From Anomaloglossus baeobatrachus (Eukaryota > Chordata > Amphibia > Anura > Aromobatidae), in assembly GCF_048569485.1 (NCBI RefSeq), contig NC_134361.1:173506492-173570491 (forward strand): a stretch of DNA of 64,000 nt, given 5' to 3'. The notes under the pieces are model-generated. The model worked only from the letters and a program-made list of their open reading frames with translations, searched no databases and was not told where the DNA came from. The position numbers were made by a program, and so were the translations under genes. Positions within the stretch are counted from its first letter, which is position 1; every line of letters begins with the position of its first letter. Of this stretch, positions 1-11,300 are shown piece after piece.

Positions 1-114
1 TCCCTTCTTCTTTGTCGCTCCATTGGGAGACCCAGACAATTGGGACGTCCAAAAGCAGTCCCTGGGTGGGTAAAAGAATACCTCGATAAAAAAAGAGCCG
101 AAAACGACCCCCTC

Positions 115-1809
115 TTACAGGTGGGCAACCGCCGCCTGAAGGACTCGCCTACCTAGACTGGCGTCTGCCGAAGCATAGGTATGCACCTGATAGTGTTTCG
201 TGAAAGTGTGCAGACTAGACCAGGTAGCTGCCTGACACACCTGCTGAGCCGTAGCCCGGTGCCGCAATGCCCAGGACGCACCCACGGCTCTGGTAGAATG
301 GGCTTTCAGCCCCAAAGGAAGCGGAAGCCCAGAAGAACGGTAGGCTTCAAGAATCGGTTCCTTGATCCACCGAGCCAAGGTTGACTTGGAAGCCTGCGAA
401 CCCTTACGCTGGCCAGCGACAAGGACAAAGAGGGCATCTGAACGGCGCAGGGGCACCGTGCGAGACACGTAGAGCCGGAGTGCTCTCACCAGATCTAATG
501 AGTGCAAATCCTTTTCACATTGGTGAATTGGATGAGGGCAAAATGAAGGTAAGGAGATATCCTGATTGAGATGAAAAGGGGATACCACCTTAGGGAGAAA
601 TTCCGGGACCGGACGCAGAACCACCTTATCCTGGTGAAAAACCAGGAAGGGGGCTTTGCATGACAGCGCTGCCAGCTCCGACACTCTACGGAGCGATGTA
701 ACTGCCACTAGAAATGCCACCTTCTGCGAAAGACGTGATAAAGAGACATCCCGCAGCGGCTCGAAAGGTGGTTTCTGAAGAGCCGTTAGCACCCTGTTAA
801 GGTCCCAGGGTTCCAGCGGACGCTTGTAAGGTGGGACTATGTGGCAAACTCCCTGCAGGAACGTGCGGACCTGCGGAAGCCTGGCTAGACGCTTTTGAAA
901 AAATACGGATAGCGCCGATACTTGTCCCTTGAGAGAGCCGAGAGACAAACCCTTGTCCATTCCGGATTGAAGGAATGAAAGAAAATTGGGTAAGGCAAAG
1001 GGCCAGGGAGTAAAACCATTATCAGAGCACCAGGATAAGAAGATCCTCCAAGACCTGTGATAGATCTTGGCGGACGTTGGTTTCCTGGCCTGTCTCATAG
1101 TGGCAATGACATCTTGAGATAACCCTGAGGACGCTAGGAGCCAGGACTCAATGGCCACACAGTCAGGTTGAGGGCCGCAGAATTCAGATGGAAAAAACGG
1201 CCCTTGTGACAGCAAGTCTGGGCGGTCTGGGAGCGCCCACGGTTGACCCACCGTGAGATGCCACAGATCCGGGTACCACGACCGCCTCGGCCAATCTGGG
1301 GCGACGAGAATGGCGCGACGACAGTCGGACCTGATTTTGCGCAGCACTCTGGGCAGCATCGCCAGAGGAGGAAATACATAGGGCAGTCGAAACTGCGACC
1401 AATCCTGAACTAATGCGTCCGCCGCCAGAGCTCTGTGATCTTGAGACCGGGCCATGAATGCCGGGACTTTGTTGTTGTGCCGTGACGCCATGAGATCGAC
1501 GTCCGGCGTTCCCCAGCGGCGACAGATCTCTCGAAACACGTCTGGGTGAAGAGACCATTCCCCCGCGTCCATGCCCTGTCGACTGAGAAAATCTGCTTCC
1601 CAGTTTTCTACGCCCGGGATGTGAACTGCGGAGATGGTGGAAGCTGTGGCTTCCACCCACTGCAGAATCCGTCGGACTTCCTGGAAGGCTTGACGACTGC
1701 GAGTGCCGCCTTGGTGGTTGATGTATGCGACGGCAGTGGCGTTGTCCGACTGGATCCGGATCTGCCTGCCCTCCAGCCACCGATGAAAGGCCAATAGGGC
1801 TAGATACAC
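115..1809 (-). pseudogene. DIRS copy 1: RNase H / methylase-like / tyrosine recombinase part
   Basis: A 564-residue open stretch on the minus strand. The first ~90 residues are the RNase H tail (IQSDNATAVAYINHQGG, then VHIPGVENWEADFLSRQ). A DIRS-typical PDVDLMASRHNN...ALAADAL block follows at ~100-150. The last ~330 residues resemble DIRS tyrosine recombinases, with LVAVTSLRRVSELAALS carrying a candidate catalytic Arg, LKAHSTRAVGASWA fitting the HxxR box, and a C-terminal HYQVHTY candidate Tyr. In family terms the recombinase would integrate a circular DNA copy. It belongs to a fossil element and is not a host gene. Confidence 0.75.
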
Positions 1810-2959
1810 TGCCCTTATCTCCAGAATATTGATCTGAAGGGATGACTATCGGAGTCCAGGTTCCCTGAGCCCTGTGGTGGAGAAAAACCGCCCCCCACCC
1901 TGACAGGCTCGCGTCCGTGGGGGGTAGGAAGGATTTTCCCTGCGACAGAGAGTTGGGAAGGAGCCACCACTGAAGTGACATCTTGGTTGCAAGGGAAAGA
2001 GAGACGTTCCTGTCGAGGGAAGTCGACCTCCTGTCCCATTTGCGGAGAATGTCCCACTGGAGTGGCCGCAGATGGAATTGCGCGAAGGGCACTGCCTCCA
2101 TCGCTGCCACCATCTTCCCCAGGAAGTGCATGAGGCGCCTCAAGAGGTGTGACTGACCCCGAAGAAGAGATTGCACCCCTGCCTGCAGAGCAAGCTGTTT
2201 GTCCAGCGGTAGCATGACTACTGCTGACTGAGTATGAAACTCCATCCCAAGGTACGTCAGTGATTGGGTCGGTGTCAACTTGGATTTTGGGAAGTTGATG
2301 ATCCACCCGAACTGCTGGAGAGTCGCCAGAGCGACGGAAAGGCTGTTTTGACACGCCATCTGAGAGGGTGCCCTGACCAGAAGATCGTCTAAGTAGGGAA
2401 TCACCGAGTGGCCCTGAGAGTGTAGGACCGCCACAACAGATGCCATGTCCTTGGTGAACACCCTTGGGGCTGTCGCCAGGCCGAAAGGCAAAGCCACGAA
2501 CTGAAGGTGTTCGTCCCCGATGGCGAAACGCAAAAAGCGTTGATGTTCGGGTGCGATCGGCACATGGAGATAAGCATCCTTGATGTCGATCGATGCTAGG
2601 AAGTCTCCTTGTGACATCGAAGCGATGACCGAGCGGAGAGATTCCATCCGAAACCGTCTGGTGCTCACGTGTCTGTTGAGCAGTTTGAGGTCCAGAACGG
2701 GACAGAACGAGCCGTCCTTCTTTGGCACCACAAACAAGTTGGAGTAAAAGCCGCGACCATGTTCCTTGGGGGAACAGGGATCACAACTCCTTCTGTCTTC
2801 AGAGCGTTCACCGCCTGAAAAAGTGCATCGGCTCGCTCGGGGGGCGGAGAGGTTCTGAAGAAACGAGTCGGGGGACGAGAGCTGAACTCTATCCTGTAAC
2901 CGTGAGACAGAATGTCTCTCACCCATCGGTCTTGAACATGTGGCCACCAGGCGTCGCAA
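1184..2959 (-). pseudogene. DIRS copy 1: reverse transcriptase / RNase H part
   Basis: The first two thirds of this minus-strand open stretch are a DIRS reverse transcriptase: FYSNLFVVPKKDGSF, LDLKLLNRHV, SQGDFLASIDIKDAYLHVPI, LPFGLATAPRVFTK and the YLDD catalytic box in SVIPYLDDLLV. The connection region (LTYLGMEFH, LMHFLGKMVAAMEAVPFAQF) and the RNase H start (TDASLSGWGAVFLHH) follow. Downstream residues look like out-of-frame sequence, since RNase H continues in the 115-1809 frame. It sits between the gag and recombinase parts in the usual DIRS order. Fossil; not a host gene. Confidence 0.8.
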
Positions 2960-3010
2960 AAGCGGGAGAGCCTGCCACCAACCGAGGATGCGGTTCGGGG
3001 ATGCCGAGAG

Positions 3011-4612
3011 TCATGAGGAGGCCGCCTTGGAAGCAGTGCCTCCTGCGGCCTTTTGGGGGCGTGACTTGGACCGCCACGCATAGGAGTTCCTCTGGCCTTT
3101 CTCCGGCCTGCTGGACGAAGAGGATTGGGGCTTGGCGGAGGGACGAAAGGACCGAAACCTCGATTGTATTTTCCGTTGCTGAGGTCTCTTCGGTTTGGAC
3201 TGGGGTAAGGAGGAGTCCTTTCCCTTGGATTCCTTAATAATCTCATCCAATCGTTCGCCAAACAAGCGGTCGCCAGAAAACGGCAAACCGGTTAAGAACC
3301 TCTTGGAAGCAGAGTCTGCCTTCCATTCGCGCAGCCACATGGCCCTGCGGACTGCCACAGAGTTAGCGGATGCCACCGCTGTACGGCTAGCAGAGTCTAG
3401 AACTGCGTTCATGGCGTAGGAAGAAAAGGCTGACGCCTGAGAAGTCAAAGACGCAACCTGCGGAACAGAATTACGTGTGACCGCAGTAATCTCAGCCAGA
3501 CAAGCTGAGATAGCTTGGAGTGCCCACACAGCTGCAAAAGCCGGGGAAAAAGACGCGCCCGTGGCTTCATAGATGGATTTCACCAGGAGCTCTATCTGCC
3601 TGTCAGTGGCATCCTTTAGCGATGAGCCATCTGCAACCGATACCACAGATCTAGCCGCCAATCTAGAGACTGGGGGATCCACCTTGGGACATTGAGCCCA
3701 ACCCTTAACTACGTCAGAGGGGAAGGGGTAACGTGTGTCAGTAAGGCGCTTAGTAAAGCGCTTGTCCGGAACCGCTCTGGGCTTCTGGACAGCATCTCTG
3801 AAGTTAGAGTGATCGAAAAACGCACTCCGTGTACGTTTAGGGAACCGAAACTGGTGTTTCTCCTGCTGAGAAGTCGACTCCTCTACAGGTGGCGGCGGGG
3901 GAGATATATCTAACACCTGGTTGATGGACGAGATAAGGTCATTTACTATGGCGTCCCCTTCAGGTGTATCAAGATTGAGAGCAATGTCAGGGTCAGAGCC
4001 CTGAGCTGCGACGTCCGCCTCGTCCTCCAGAGAGTCCTCAAGCTGGGAACCCGAGCAGCGTGAAGAAGTCGGGGAAGATTCCCAGCGGGCCCGCTTAGCC
4101 GGTCTGGGACTGTGGTCCGGGCCGGAGTCCTCCACATGAGACCTAGGGCCCCCCCTGGGAACGTGCTGCGGCGCGGACAGAGAGGGGCCTGGAGGCGAAG
4201 ATCCAACAGGGCCCGGGGCCTGTGGAAGGACCGGTCTGGACTGCAAAGCTTCAAGCAGCTTGGCAGACCATTTGTCCATAGACTGAGCCATGGATTGTGA
4301 GAGTGACTCAGAGAGTTTTTCAGCGAAAACTGCAAACTCTGTCCCTGCCGCCTGGACAGGGGGAGCAAGGGGTTCTACCTGAGCCGAGGGGCCCACTAGT
4401 GACCGAGGCTCCGGCTGAGCAAGCAAAACAGGGGTTGAGCATTGCTCACAGTGAGGGTAGGTGGAACCCGCAGGTAACTTAGCCGCACAAGAGGTACAGG
4501 TCGCAAAATAACCCTGTGCCTTGGCACCCTTGCTCCTTGTGGACGACATGCTGTTGTCTCCTAGGAGAGTGATCACTGAGGGTATATGGGAAAGGGTATA
4601 CAGCCCGACCAA
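3011..4612 (-). pseudogene. DIRS copy 1: gag-like ORF1
   Basis: A 533-residue minus-strand open stretch. Near the N-terminus lies a Cys/His cluster (CTSCAAKLPAGSTYPHCEQC) that also occurs in the gag frames of copies 3 and 4. A Pro/Ser-rich middle, a conserved core (FPKRTRSAFFDHSNFRDAVQ, then FPSDVVKGWAQCPKVDPPVS) and an alanine-rich helical region (AAVWALQAISACLAEI) follow, with a basic C-terminus (KPKRPQQRKIQSRFRSFR). The likely role is nucleic-acid binding or particle formation in the DIRS cycle, by analogy only. The matching frame in copy 4 is 499 residues. Confidence 0.75.
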
Positions 4613-5637
4613 ACAGAAATATATAAATATATATATAGTATCTATTCCGGCACCCTAAGGGGACCAGCACCGGGTGACCGGTGTGGCTTACCGACCGCTA
4701 AAAAGCGGAGTGTGTGTCCTCCAGATTCCCTGCCTTAGGTCTCCCAGCGTTGCAGAGCTCTTTCCTGGAAATCCTCCACAGGCAGAATGCCAAAAAAATG
4801 GCTGCCGGAGCTCTCTGGGGAGGAGTGGGGCCATGGGCGGCGCTAGAAAAGTGCGGGAATCTGGAGTCCCCACAGTGATCAGTGAGGGGGGAGGAAACAT
4901 ACAGGATGCTCTGGCCCTCACAACCGACGTCAGGTCGGCAGTCCCGCCCTTACCCCTGATAGACAGGCCCGGGGGCGGGAGTTTTGCTACTAGGCCGCAA
5001 TTGAAGCCGGGGACTAAATTTAAGACCGCGGCCGACAAACAGGCGCGGTCGGCGCGGAAGTCCGCCGGCCGTCACAAATAAGCAGCTGCTGCAGCGTCCG
5101 GGATGAAGGAGCTCCATGCACATCCCCCATGGGGATACAGAGTACCTTAGTGATGCAGGGCCCGGTCCCTGAGGATAAATCAACTCCTGTCCGACAGATT
5201 CCCACAGGGGCTGCGGAGGGAGCACGGTCCCAGTGAATGGATGACCGCTCAGGATCCCACTTCTCCCAGAGCCGCTAAGGGATGGTGAAGGAGACGGCAT
5301 GAGGCTCCGGCCTTTGTACCCACAATGGGTACCTCAACCTTAACAGCACCGCCGACGTAGTGGGGTGAGAAGGGAACATGCCGGGGGCCCCGTGGGGGCC
5401 CACTTTTCTTCCAACCGATATAACTAAAATGAGAATGCATGAGTGGATGTGTGCCTCCTTCCACACAAAGCATAAAACTGAGGAGCCCGTGATGCACGGG
5501 AGGGTGTATAGGCAGAGGGGAGGGGTTACACTTTTTAAAGTGTAATACTTTGTGTGGCCTCCGGAGTCAGAAGCTATACACCCCAATTGTCTGGGTCTCC
5601 CAATGGAGCGACAAAGAAATCCTTTATTTGAAATAAA

Positions 5638-6041
5638 ATACTGACAAGAGGAACCAGCTGGCAGCTGCGATGTCACTCAGTTCACCGAAGGTCATACCCG
5701 GGTTCCCACGACTTGAGTATCGCTCTCTGACAGTGTGGGGCCATGCCCCGCCACCCTTTAACACTAACGATGACAACTGGGGTGTGCGGGGCAGCCCCCC
5801 CCCTCCCTCCAGCCGAAACGGTCACTGTTAAAGTGTGGAGCCGAGTCCCGCACACCGCCAGCCCTTTAATAGTGACATCCCCACACTCCCCGATCGGCAC
5901 TGTCAGTGGCTGGCGGGGTGCGGAGCATGGCAAGACAAAGTGCTTCAGGTCACCAGAAGTCATACTGTGGGAACCAGAGTATGACCTCCAGTGAACTGAG
6001 TGACGTCACTGCTGCCAGCTGGGTCCACCTTGTCAGTGTTT
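5638..6041. mobile_element. MITE-like foldback element, ~60-bp inverted ends
   Basis: The ends are inverted copies: left ACTGACAAG...CCAGCTGGCAGC at ~5638-5710 and its complement at ~5968-6041. The ~250 bp between are GC-rich and themselves partly symmetric (TTTAACACTAACGATGACA against TTTAATAGTGACATC). There is no coding frame. It begins ~16 bp after the end of DIRS copy 1. Family not recognised. Confidence 0.6.
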
Positions 6042-7379
6042 CCCGGATCCTGGAGAGATCAGACAGAGGCCCGGATGTAGCAGAGGTTAAATGGGAAACG
6101 CAATTTATGTAGGATGCGTGGCTCTTCTGACCTACATGCTCATAATTATCCTTTCTTATATCTGTTTTTTTTTCTCTTAATGAAACTGGGATAAAGTAAC
6201 ACATTCCTGTATATCTATCTACACACATGGAGAAATGCCTTCATATCGCGGCCTTATTAGCCCAACAGGGTCTATGCCATTACTGTTATTTGCCTCTCAT
6301 ATGACTGATGTTTCTTATTTCCTAACTATATAGTGACTTAGCATTTATTTAACTGGAACTATACCATAAGCAGTAATATGAAAAAAATAAATACTAAATG
6401 GGAGTCACTTACCACTCTCTGTCCATCTTTATTAAAGCCTCCAGTGTGTGTGGTGGTGGTCAGCCGTGAACTCTCAGGTGCGGGGTTATAAAAAAATGTC
6501 CGTGTAGCAAACAGATCAGTGACACTCACCAGTAGTAAAAACCTTCTTTTATAGCAGAAACTTCGTAAAAAGACAGCAGTCACGGTACTGGCATTGTTAA
6601 AAGGGTAGAGGGAGTGACAGGTGCAGTGGACAAGACGACGGACGTTTTGCACCGTTGACGCGAAACGGCCGTTGTCCTGTCCAATACACCTATCACTCCC
6701 TCCTCCCGATTCACGATGCCAATACCGTGACTGCTGTTTTTTTTTTTTACTGTTGGAGAGTGCCGCTGATATGTTTGCTGCACATACCCTTATACAGGGA
6801 CACAATTGTATTGGTCAGCAATTTCTTTATAATGCTTAGAACATCACAGGCAACCTTCAGTCACACCACAGCTCAACTGGCAAGTATGTAGTTATCTAAG
6901 AGAACCTCCATAGCACAGCTAGTGACAGACTGATAGAAGATCAACACTCCCATAGTGTTAGTGGAAGTGGTGCAAACGTTTCTGATAACACCATTACATT
7001 TGGAGACCGGTCATAAACAATCCCCATGTAGCAGACTTTAGCTGAATAATTACTATATAATAATGGCTTCAAACTAGAGTTGCACTGTACAATAACAATG
7101 TAATAAAAGTGCAATACTACAAACATTATGTAAACAATATTTAATATTAATAATACAAAAATCTTCCTTAAAAGAAAGCATGTAAAAATATTTATATATC
7201 ACTAATGTTCATATAGGACAAGAGCATAATTCTCCATTGTGAATTGAATACACAAGTTGAATATTGCAAATTGTTCAAGAAACTGGACCACAGACTTTAA
7301 TGTGCAACCTCAGGGACACGTTAGACCATACGCTTTAGGTTACCTAAAAAGCAAAAAAACAGTGAGAGACGTGGAAGAG
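6042..7379. other. AT-rich stretch without gene; one inverted repeat
   Basis: No coding sequence is supported. An imperfect inverted repeat with ~85-bp arms sits at ~6571-6740, centred near 6655, where arms containing ACAGCAGTCACGGTA face each other. Its centre contains GACGCGAAACGGCCGTTGTC, which resembles the 3' half of the hammerhead-like motifs seen elsewhere in the window. The rest is AT-rich sequence with short homopolymers. Confidence 0.5.
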
Positions 7380-7433
7380 AAGGCGAATATTTATGCTATT
7401 CCATGAAAACAGAAGCAACACTTTTCTACACAA

Positions 7434-7470
7434 CCCCTGAGGAAGTCACGTGTACGAAACGCGCGTTGGG
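7434..7470 (+). ncRNA. Hammerhead-like motif (degenerate)
   Basis: The conserved core elements occur in order: CCC, CTGAGGA, a short possible stem II, GAAA, then CGCGCGTT followed by GGG. The CCC and GGG can form stem I, CG/CG a 2-bp stem III, and GTT is an allowed cleavage triplet. Stem II (7444-7455) pairs poorly, so self-cleavage is doubtful. Retroelements of the Penelope type and retrozymes are known to carry such motifs. The flanking AT-rich sequence is probably the tail of such an element. Confidence 0.4.
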
Positions 7471-7499
7471 CTTTAGAGGCGTGCTGGGAGAGTATATCA

Positions 7500-8476
7500 A
7501 TATCTCAACATCTAGCTACTTGAAGGTATGCAGTTTGTATTTACCTATTATTTGTGGCACTATTGCTATTAGTATTGTAGGAAACTGGATACAAATAGAC
7601 TATTAGCAGGCAGTGTCTCTGGTGGGTAATTTGGTGTATGAATTTTTCCTTCACTGTACTATGGCTGTATTGACACCCTGGTTACCCATGTAATAATAGG
7701 GATCACTAGCAGCTAATTCTGATCTTTTGAGGTATTGCTATTTTCAGGACTGCTTTAGGGTGATTATCCTGCATACCTTCCCAGTAGCCTCTTTTTTTGT
7801 GTGTATTAATTTACATTGGAGGCTCCATAATTTTATATATTTTTAATCAAAATTATTAACAAAAATTATTTAAAAAAAGAAAAAAAAAAGAATTCTAACA
7901 AAAGTGATATGTTTTTGAAGTCATTTTTTTCTTCTGGATTATTTTGTCCTATAGAAAGTGTTTTGAATTAAATGGAGTTCTGAAAGGACTATAATAGTAC
8001 GAGATTTCTGATTAACTTTTCTTAAAGGGGTATGTTGTTTTCAGCAAGTAGGTAAATTCTACCGCACTGCCTTTCTAGAGAGTGTATTTTTCTGTAAGTC
8101 AGCACGGTAGTATTTACCTATTCATTTCTCCAATTTTTTCTGACAGGTTCTACGCGCACCCTGCCTACTACCTGCAGCTCCACCTTTCAGCGCCCTTTTT
8201 TCTCTGAATACATACACCTAGAGCGCCAGTGTTCCCTATATTCTTTGTTTTCAGCAAATATTAATCATGATATAGTTCTGCCATCTCTGTACAGTGTCAT
8301 TTTACGTATTCAGGCATCATTTCCTCCCCATTATCCTTTTGTGGTACATATACAAATTTCCCTTTCATAGAGAAATGGACTTGAACACCATTGCCGCCAA
8401 TTGGAAGTAGCAATCCTTAACTGAAGACCAATTTTACAGGAGCATTGAAAGCTTTGAGAATCAAGGATTAGTCGAA
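7500..8476. other. No gene; AT-rich, small repeat fragments
   Basis: No coding frame or RNA gene is recognised. A poly-A/T-rich block lies at ~7840-7900. Around 8385-8412 the sequence (GCCGCCAATTGGAAGTAGCA) resembles part of the 318-bp hammerhead-bearing repeat at 31090-31745, suggesting a decayed piece of that family. Confidence 0.4.
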
Positions 8477-10518
8477 GGCTATGTGCGCACGTTGCGTTCT
8501 ATTACGCAGCGTAAATAGTCACTGCATGTGCGTCTCAGAACGCAGCCGAAAAGCTGCGTTCTGAGACGCATTCGGCAGAACGCAACGTGCGCACATTCCT
8601 GCAGAATTCATGCGTTCTGGATGCTTTCTCTGCCATGGGAAAAGCATCCAGAGCGCACATTTTTGTCAGTGCGGTCCCACTCGGCTCTGCAGCATCCCCA
8701 TAGACTTGCAGCAGAGCCGACTGGGACCAGAATGTCAAAAAGAGCACATGGCTGGCTGCGGGAGGCAGCCGCGCGATCAGAATGAACTCGGGTAAACTTC
8801 ACCCGACTTCATTGTGATCGCGGCTCTGTCCGTGTGCCGCAGCTTGATTTGCGGTCCCATGTGAAGGACTCGCCTGTGACTGCAAATCTGAGTGACTGCA
8901 GTGAGCCACGCGATCACCGGTGCCGTCACTCAGGTTACCCGCGGCCAGCTCGAGTCCTCCACCCGAGACCTGTGGCCGCGGGTAACCTGAGAGACGTCCC
9001 CGCACACATCCCAACATTACCGCCGATGTCCCCGCACACAACCCGACATCCCCGCACACATCCCGACATTACCGCCGACATCCCCGCACACATCCCGACA
9101 TTACCGCCGACATCCCTGCACACATCTCGACATCCCCGCACACATCCCGACATCCCCGCACACATCCCGACATCCCCGCACACATCCCGACATCCCCGCA
9201 CACATCCCGACATCCCCGCACACATCCCGACATTACCGCACACATCCCGACATTACCGCACACATCCCGACATTACCGCACACATCCCGACATTACCGCA
9301 CACATCCCGACATTACCGCACACATCCTGACATTACCGCCGACATCCCCGCAAACAACCCGACATCCCCGCACACATTCCGACACTACAGCCCTCATCAT
9401 CACCGCGCAAACACACCGGCATTACCTCAGTGACGTCCCCGCTGACAGCACGACTCACTTCAGTTTCTGCATGGAGCGGACAGGAGCGGCGGTGTTGTAC
9501 TGCCGCTCCGGTCAGCTTCATGTAGCAGAGCTGGATGCGTTGTGGACCTTGTGGATTACGCCGGACCTGGAGGGGTTTTTGGGGATTAATAAAGTGGTAA
9601 AAGAGGGTGGTTTTTGTGTTTTATTTCAAATAAAGGATTTTTTGGGTGTTTGTGTTTATTTAATTTCAGCAGGTTAATCATTGGGGGTGTCTCATAGACG
9701 CCTGCAACGATTAACTAGGACTTAGTGGCAGCTATGGGCTGCTGCCATTAACTCCTTATTACCCAGATTGCCACCGCACCAGGGCAGTTCTGGATGAGCC
9801 GGGTACAGTCCCAGGACTGTCGCATCTATTCCATGCGGCAATTCCGGGCGGCTGCTGGCTGATATTTTTAGGCTGGGGGGCTCCCCATAACATGGGGCTC
9901 CCCATCCTGAGAATACCAGCCTTCAGCCGTGTGGCTTTACCCTGGCTGGTATCAAAATTGGGGGGGGACCGCACGCTGTTTTTTTTAAAATTATTTATTT
10001 TACTGCACTACATAGACCCGCCCACCGACGGCTGTGATTGGTTGCAGTGAGACAGCTGTCACTCAGCATGGGGGCGTGTCTGACTGAAACAAATCATAGG
10101 CGCCGGTGGGCGGGGGAAGCAGGGAATACGAGATTGAATAATGGGCGGCCGGCTTTTTCAAAAGCAAGAGAAGCCGCCGGAGCAGTGTGACAGCTGTGCA
10201 GGTGATCGGTAAGTATGAGAGAGGGGGGAGAGGGATAGACCGACAGAGAGAGAGAGACCGACCGACAGGGAGACACAGAGATCGACAGACAGAGAGAGAC
10301 CGACATTACAACAAATACGCACAAAAGAAGTGACATGTCACATCTTAGAACGCGCGCGCTTCGGGCAGCAGCCGAAGCGCTGCGCTTTAATACGCCACGT
10401 GCGCACGTCTCCTGCATAATCTTCATAGATTATGCTGGGGACGCAGGACGCATGCAGTTACGCTGCGGTGCAGATCGCAGCGCAACTGCATGCAAATACG
10501 CAACGTGCGCACATAGCC
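8477..10518. mobile_element. Non-autonomous Harbinger-like DNA element
   Basis: The ends are perfect inverted copies, GGCTATGTGCGCAC...GTGCGCACATAGCC, and inversion continues inward (GTTGCG / CGCAAC). Flanks GAA and TAA could be a decayed 3-bp duplication, which fits PIF/Harbinger, but this is not secure. The interior is GC-rich, contains further internal inverted repeats and the 20-bp minisatellite at 9001-9390, and has no transposase. The open frames across it are products of the repeat, not genes. The same end sequence occurs on the element at 15192-17189. Confidence 0.6.
9001..9390. repeat. 20-bp minisatellite
   Basis: About 19 tandem copies of CACATCCCGACATCCCCGCA and its variant with CATTACCGC. 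The variants are in blocks: mixed at the left, C-rich in the middle and TTACC-type at the right, as produced by unequal exchange. The period is not a multiple of three, so the array stays open in several frames and gives spurious His/Pro- and Cys/Gly-rich ORFs. Confidence 0.9.
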
Positions 10519-10589
10519 TAAGAGGCAAAAGGAGCCGATTTCTCTAAAAAAGATATATTACAAAGTTTCTATTTTCAAGTGTAATTTAA

Positions 10590-11300
10590 CCCCTTCACAA
10601 CCGGCCAATTTTTCGCTTTCCGTTTTCTTTTTTCGCCATTCTTCTTCCGAGAGACTTTTTTATTTTTCAGTCAATCTGGTCACATGAGGGCTTATATTTT
10701 GCGGGATGAGTTGTACTTTTAATTGAAACCATGACTTTTACCATATAGTGTACTGGACAACGGCAAAAAAAAATCCAAATGCGGAAAAATGGCACAAAGT
10801 GTAATTGCACAATAGTTTTTGAGATATTTTATTCACTGTGTTCACTATATGGTAAACCTGATGGTGTGTATGATGTCTCAGGTCAGTGAGAGTTCGTAGA
10901 CACCAAACATGACTAGGTTTACTTTTATCTAAGGGGTTAAAGAAAAAACAAATCAGACATTTGTCCGAAAAAGTGGTGTACGTTTTGCGCCATTTTCTGT
11001 GATCCGTAGCGTTCTCATTTTTCGGGATCTATGGCTCAGTGACTGCTTATTTTTTTTGCATCTTGAGCTGACATTTTTAATGGTACCATTTTTGCGCAGA
11101 CGCTATGTTTTGATCGCCTGTTATTGCATTTTGCTCAAATTTTGTGGCGACCCAAAAACATAATTTTGCCGTTTGGAATTTTTTGGCCGCTATGCATTTT
11201 ACCGGTCAAATTAATTGATTTTATATTTTGATAGATCGGGCATTTCTGAATGTTTTTTTTTAACCCTTTAAATTTCAATGGGGCAAAAGGGGGGTAATTT
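10590..11300 (+). repeat. Fragment of CCCCTTCAC-ended (TTAA-type) DNA repeat
   Basis: It starts at TAACCCCTTCACAACC and runs through the interior seen in other copies: GCGGGATGAGTTGTACTTTT, GACACCAAACATGAC, TTTTGCGCCATTTT, AATGGTACCATTTTTGCGC and GATAGATCGGGCATTTCTGA. Related pieces are at 32534-33200 and 42060-42475 (opposite orientation) and 39418-39661 (same orientation). The TTAA-like outer end suggests a piggyBac- or Kolobok-type non-autonomous element. It runs into the A-tail of the zinc-finger copy. Confidence 0.6.

Larger units (their letters stand above)
1..5621 (-). mobile_element. DIRS-type retrotransposon, copy 1 (left end outside window)
   Basis: This is a tyrosine-recombinase (DIRS) retrotransposon read on the minus strand. 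From its 5' end (right) it holds a gag-like frame (3011-4612), reverse transcriptase/RNase H (about 1815-2959) and RNase H remainder, methylase-like region and tyrosine recombinase (115-1809). The right inverted terminal repeat ends near 5621 with the CTGGGTCTCCCAATGGAGCG motif. The first bases of the window match the internal complementary region seen entire in copy 3, so the opposite terminal repeat lies just outside. No LTRs or target-site duplication are seen, as expected for DIRS. It is a fossil with long open stretches and only a few breaks, so relatively young. Confidence 0.9.

Noticed and set aside
2722-3237. Plus-strand open frames across the DIRS copies (for example 171 and 162 residues)
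   Set aside because: They are antisense shadows of GC-rich gag and reverse transcriptase regions, without recognisable domains.
6640-6690. GACGCGAAACGGCCGTTGTC as a hammerhead
   Set aside because: The CTGANGA half and stem II are missing; only the 3' half resembles the motif.
8834-9433. 199-residue His/Pro/Thr-rich open frame and reverse-strand Cys/Gly-rich frames
   Set aside because: They are translations of the 20-bp minisatellite; an array free of stops in one unit stays open in several frames.
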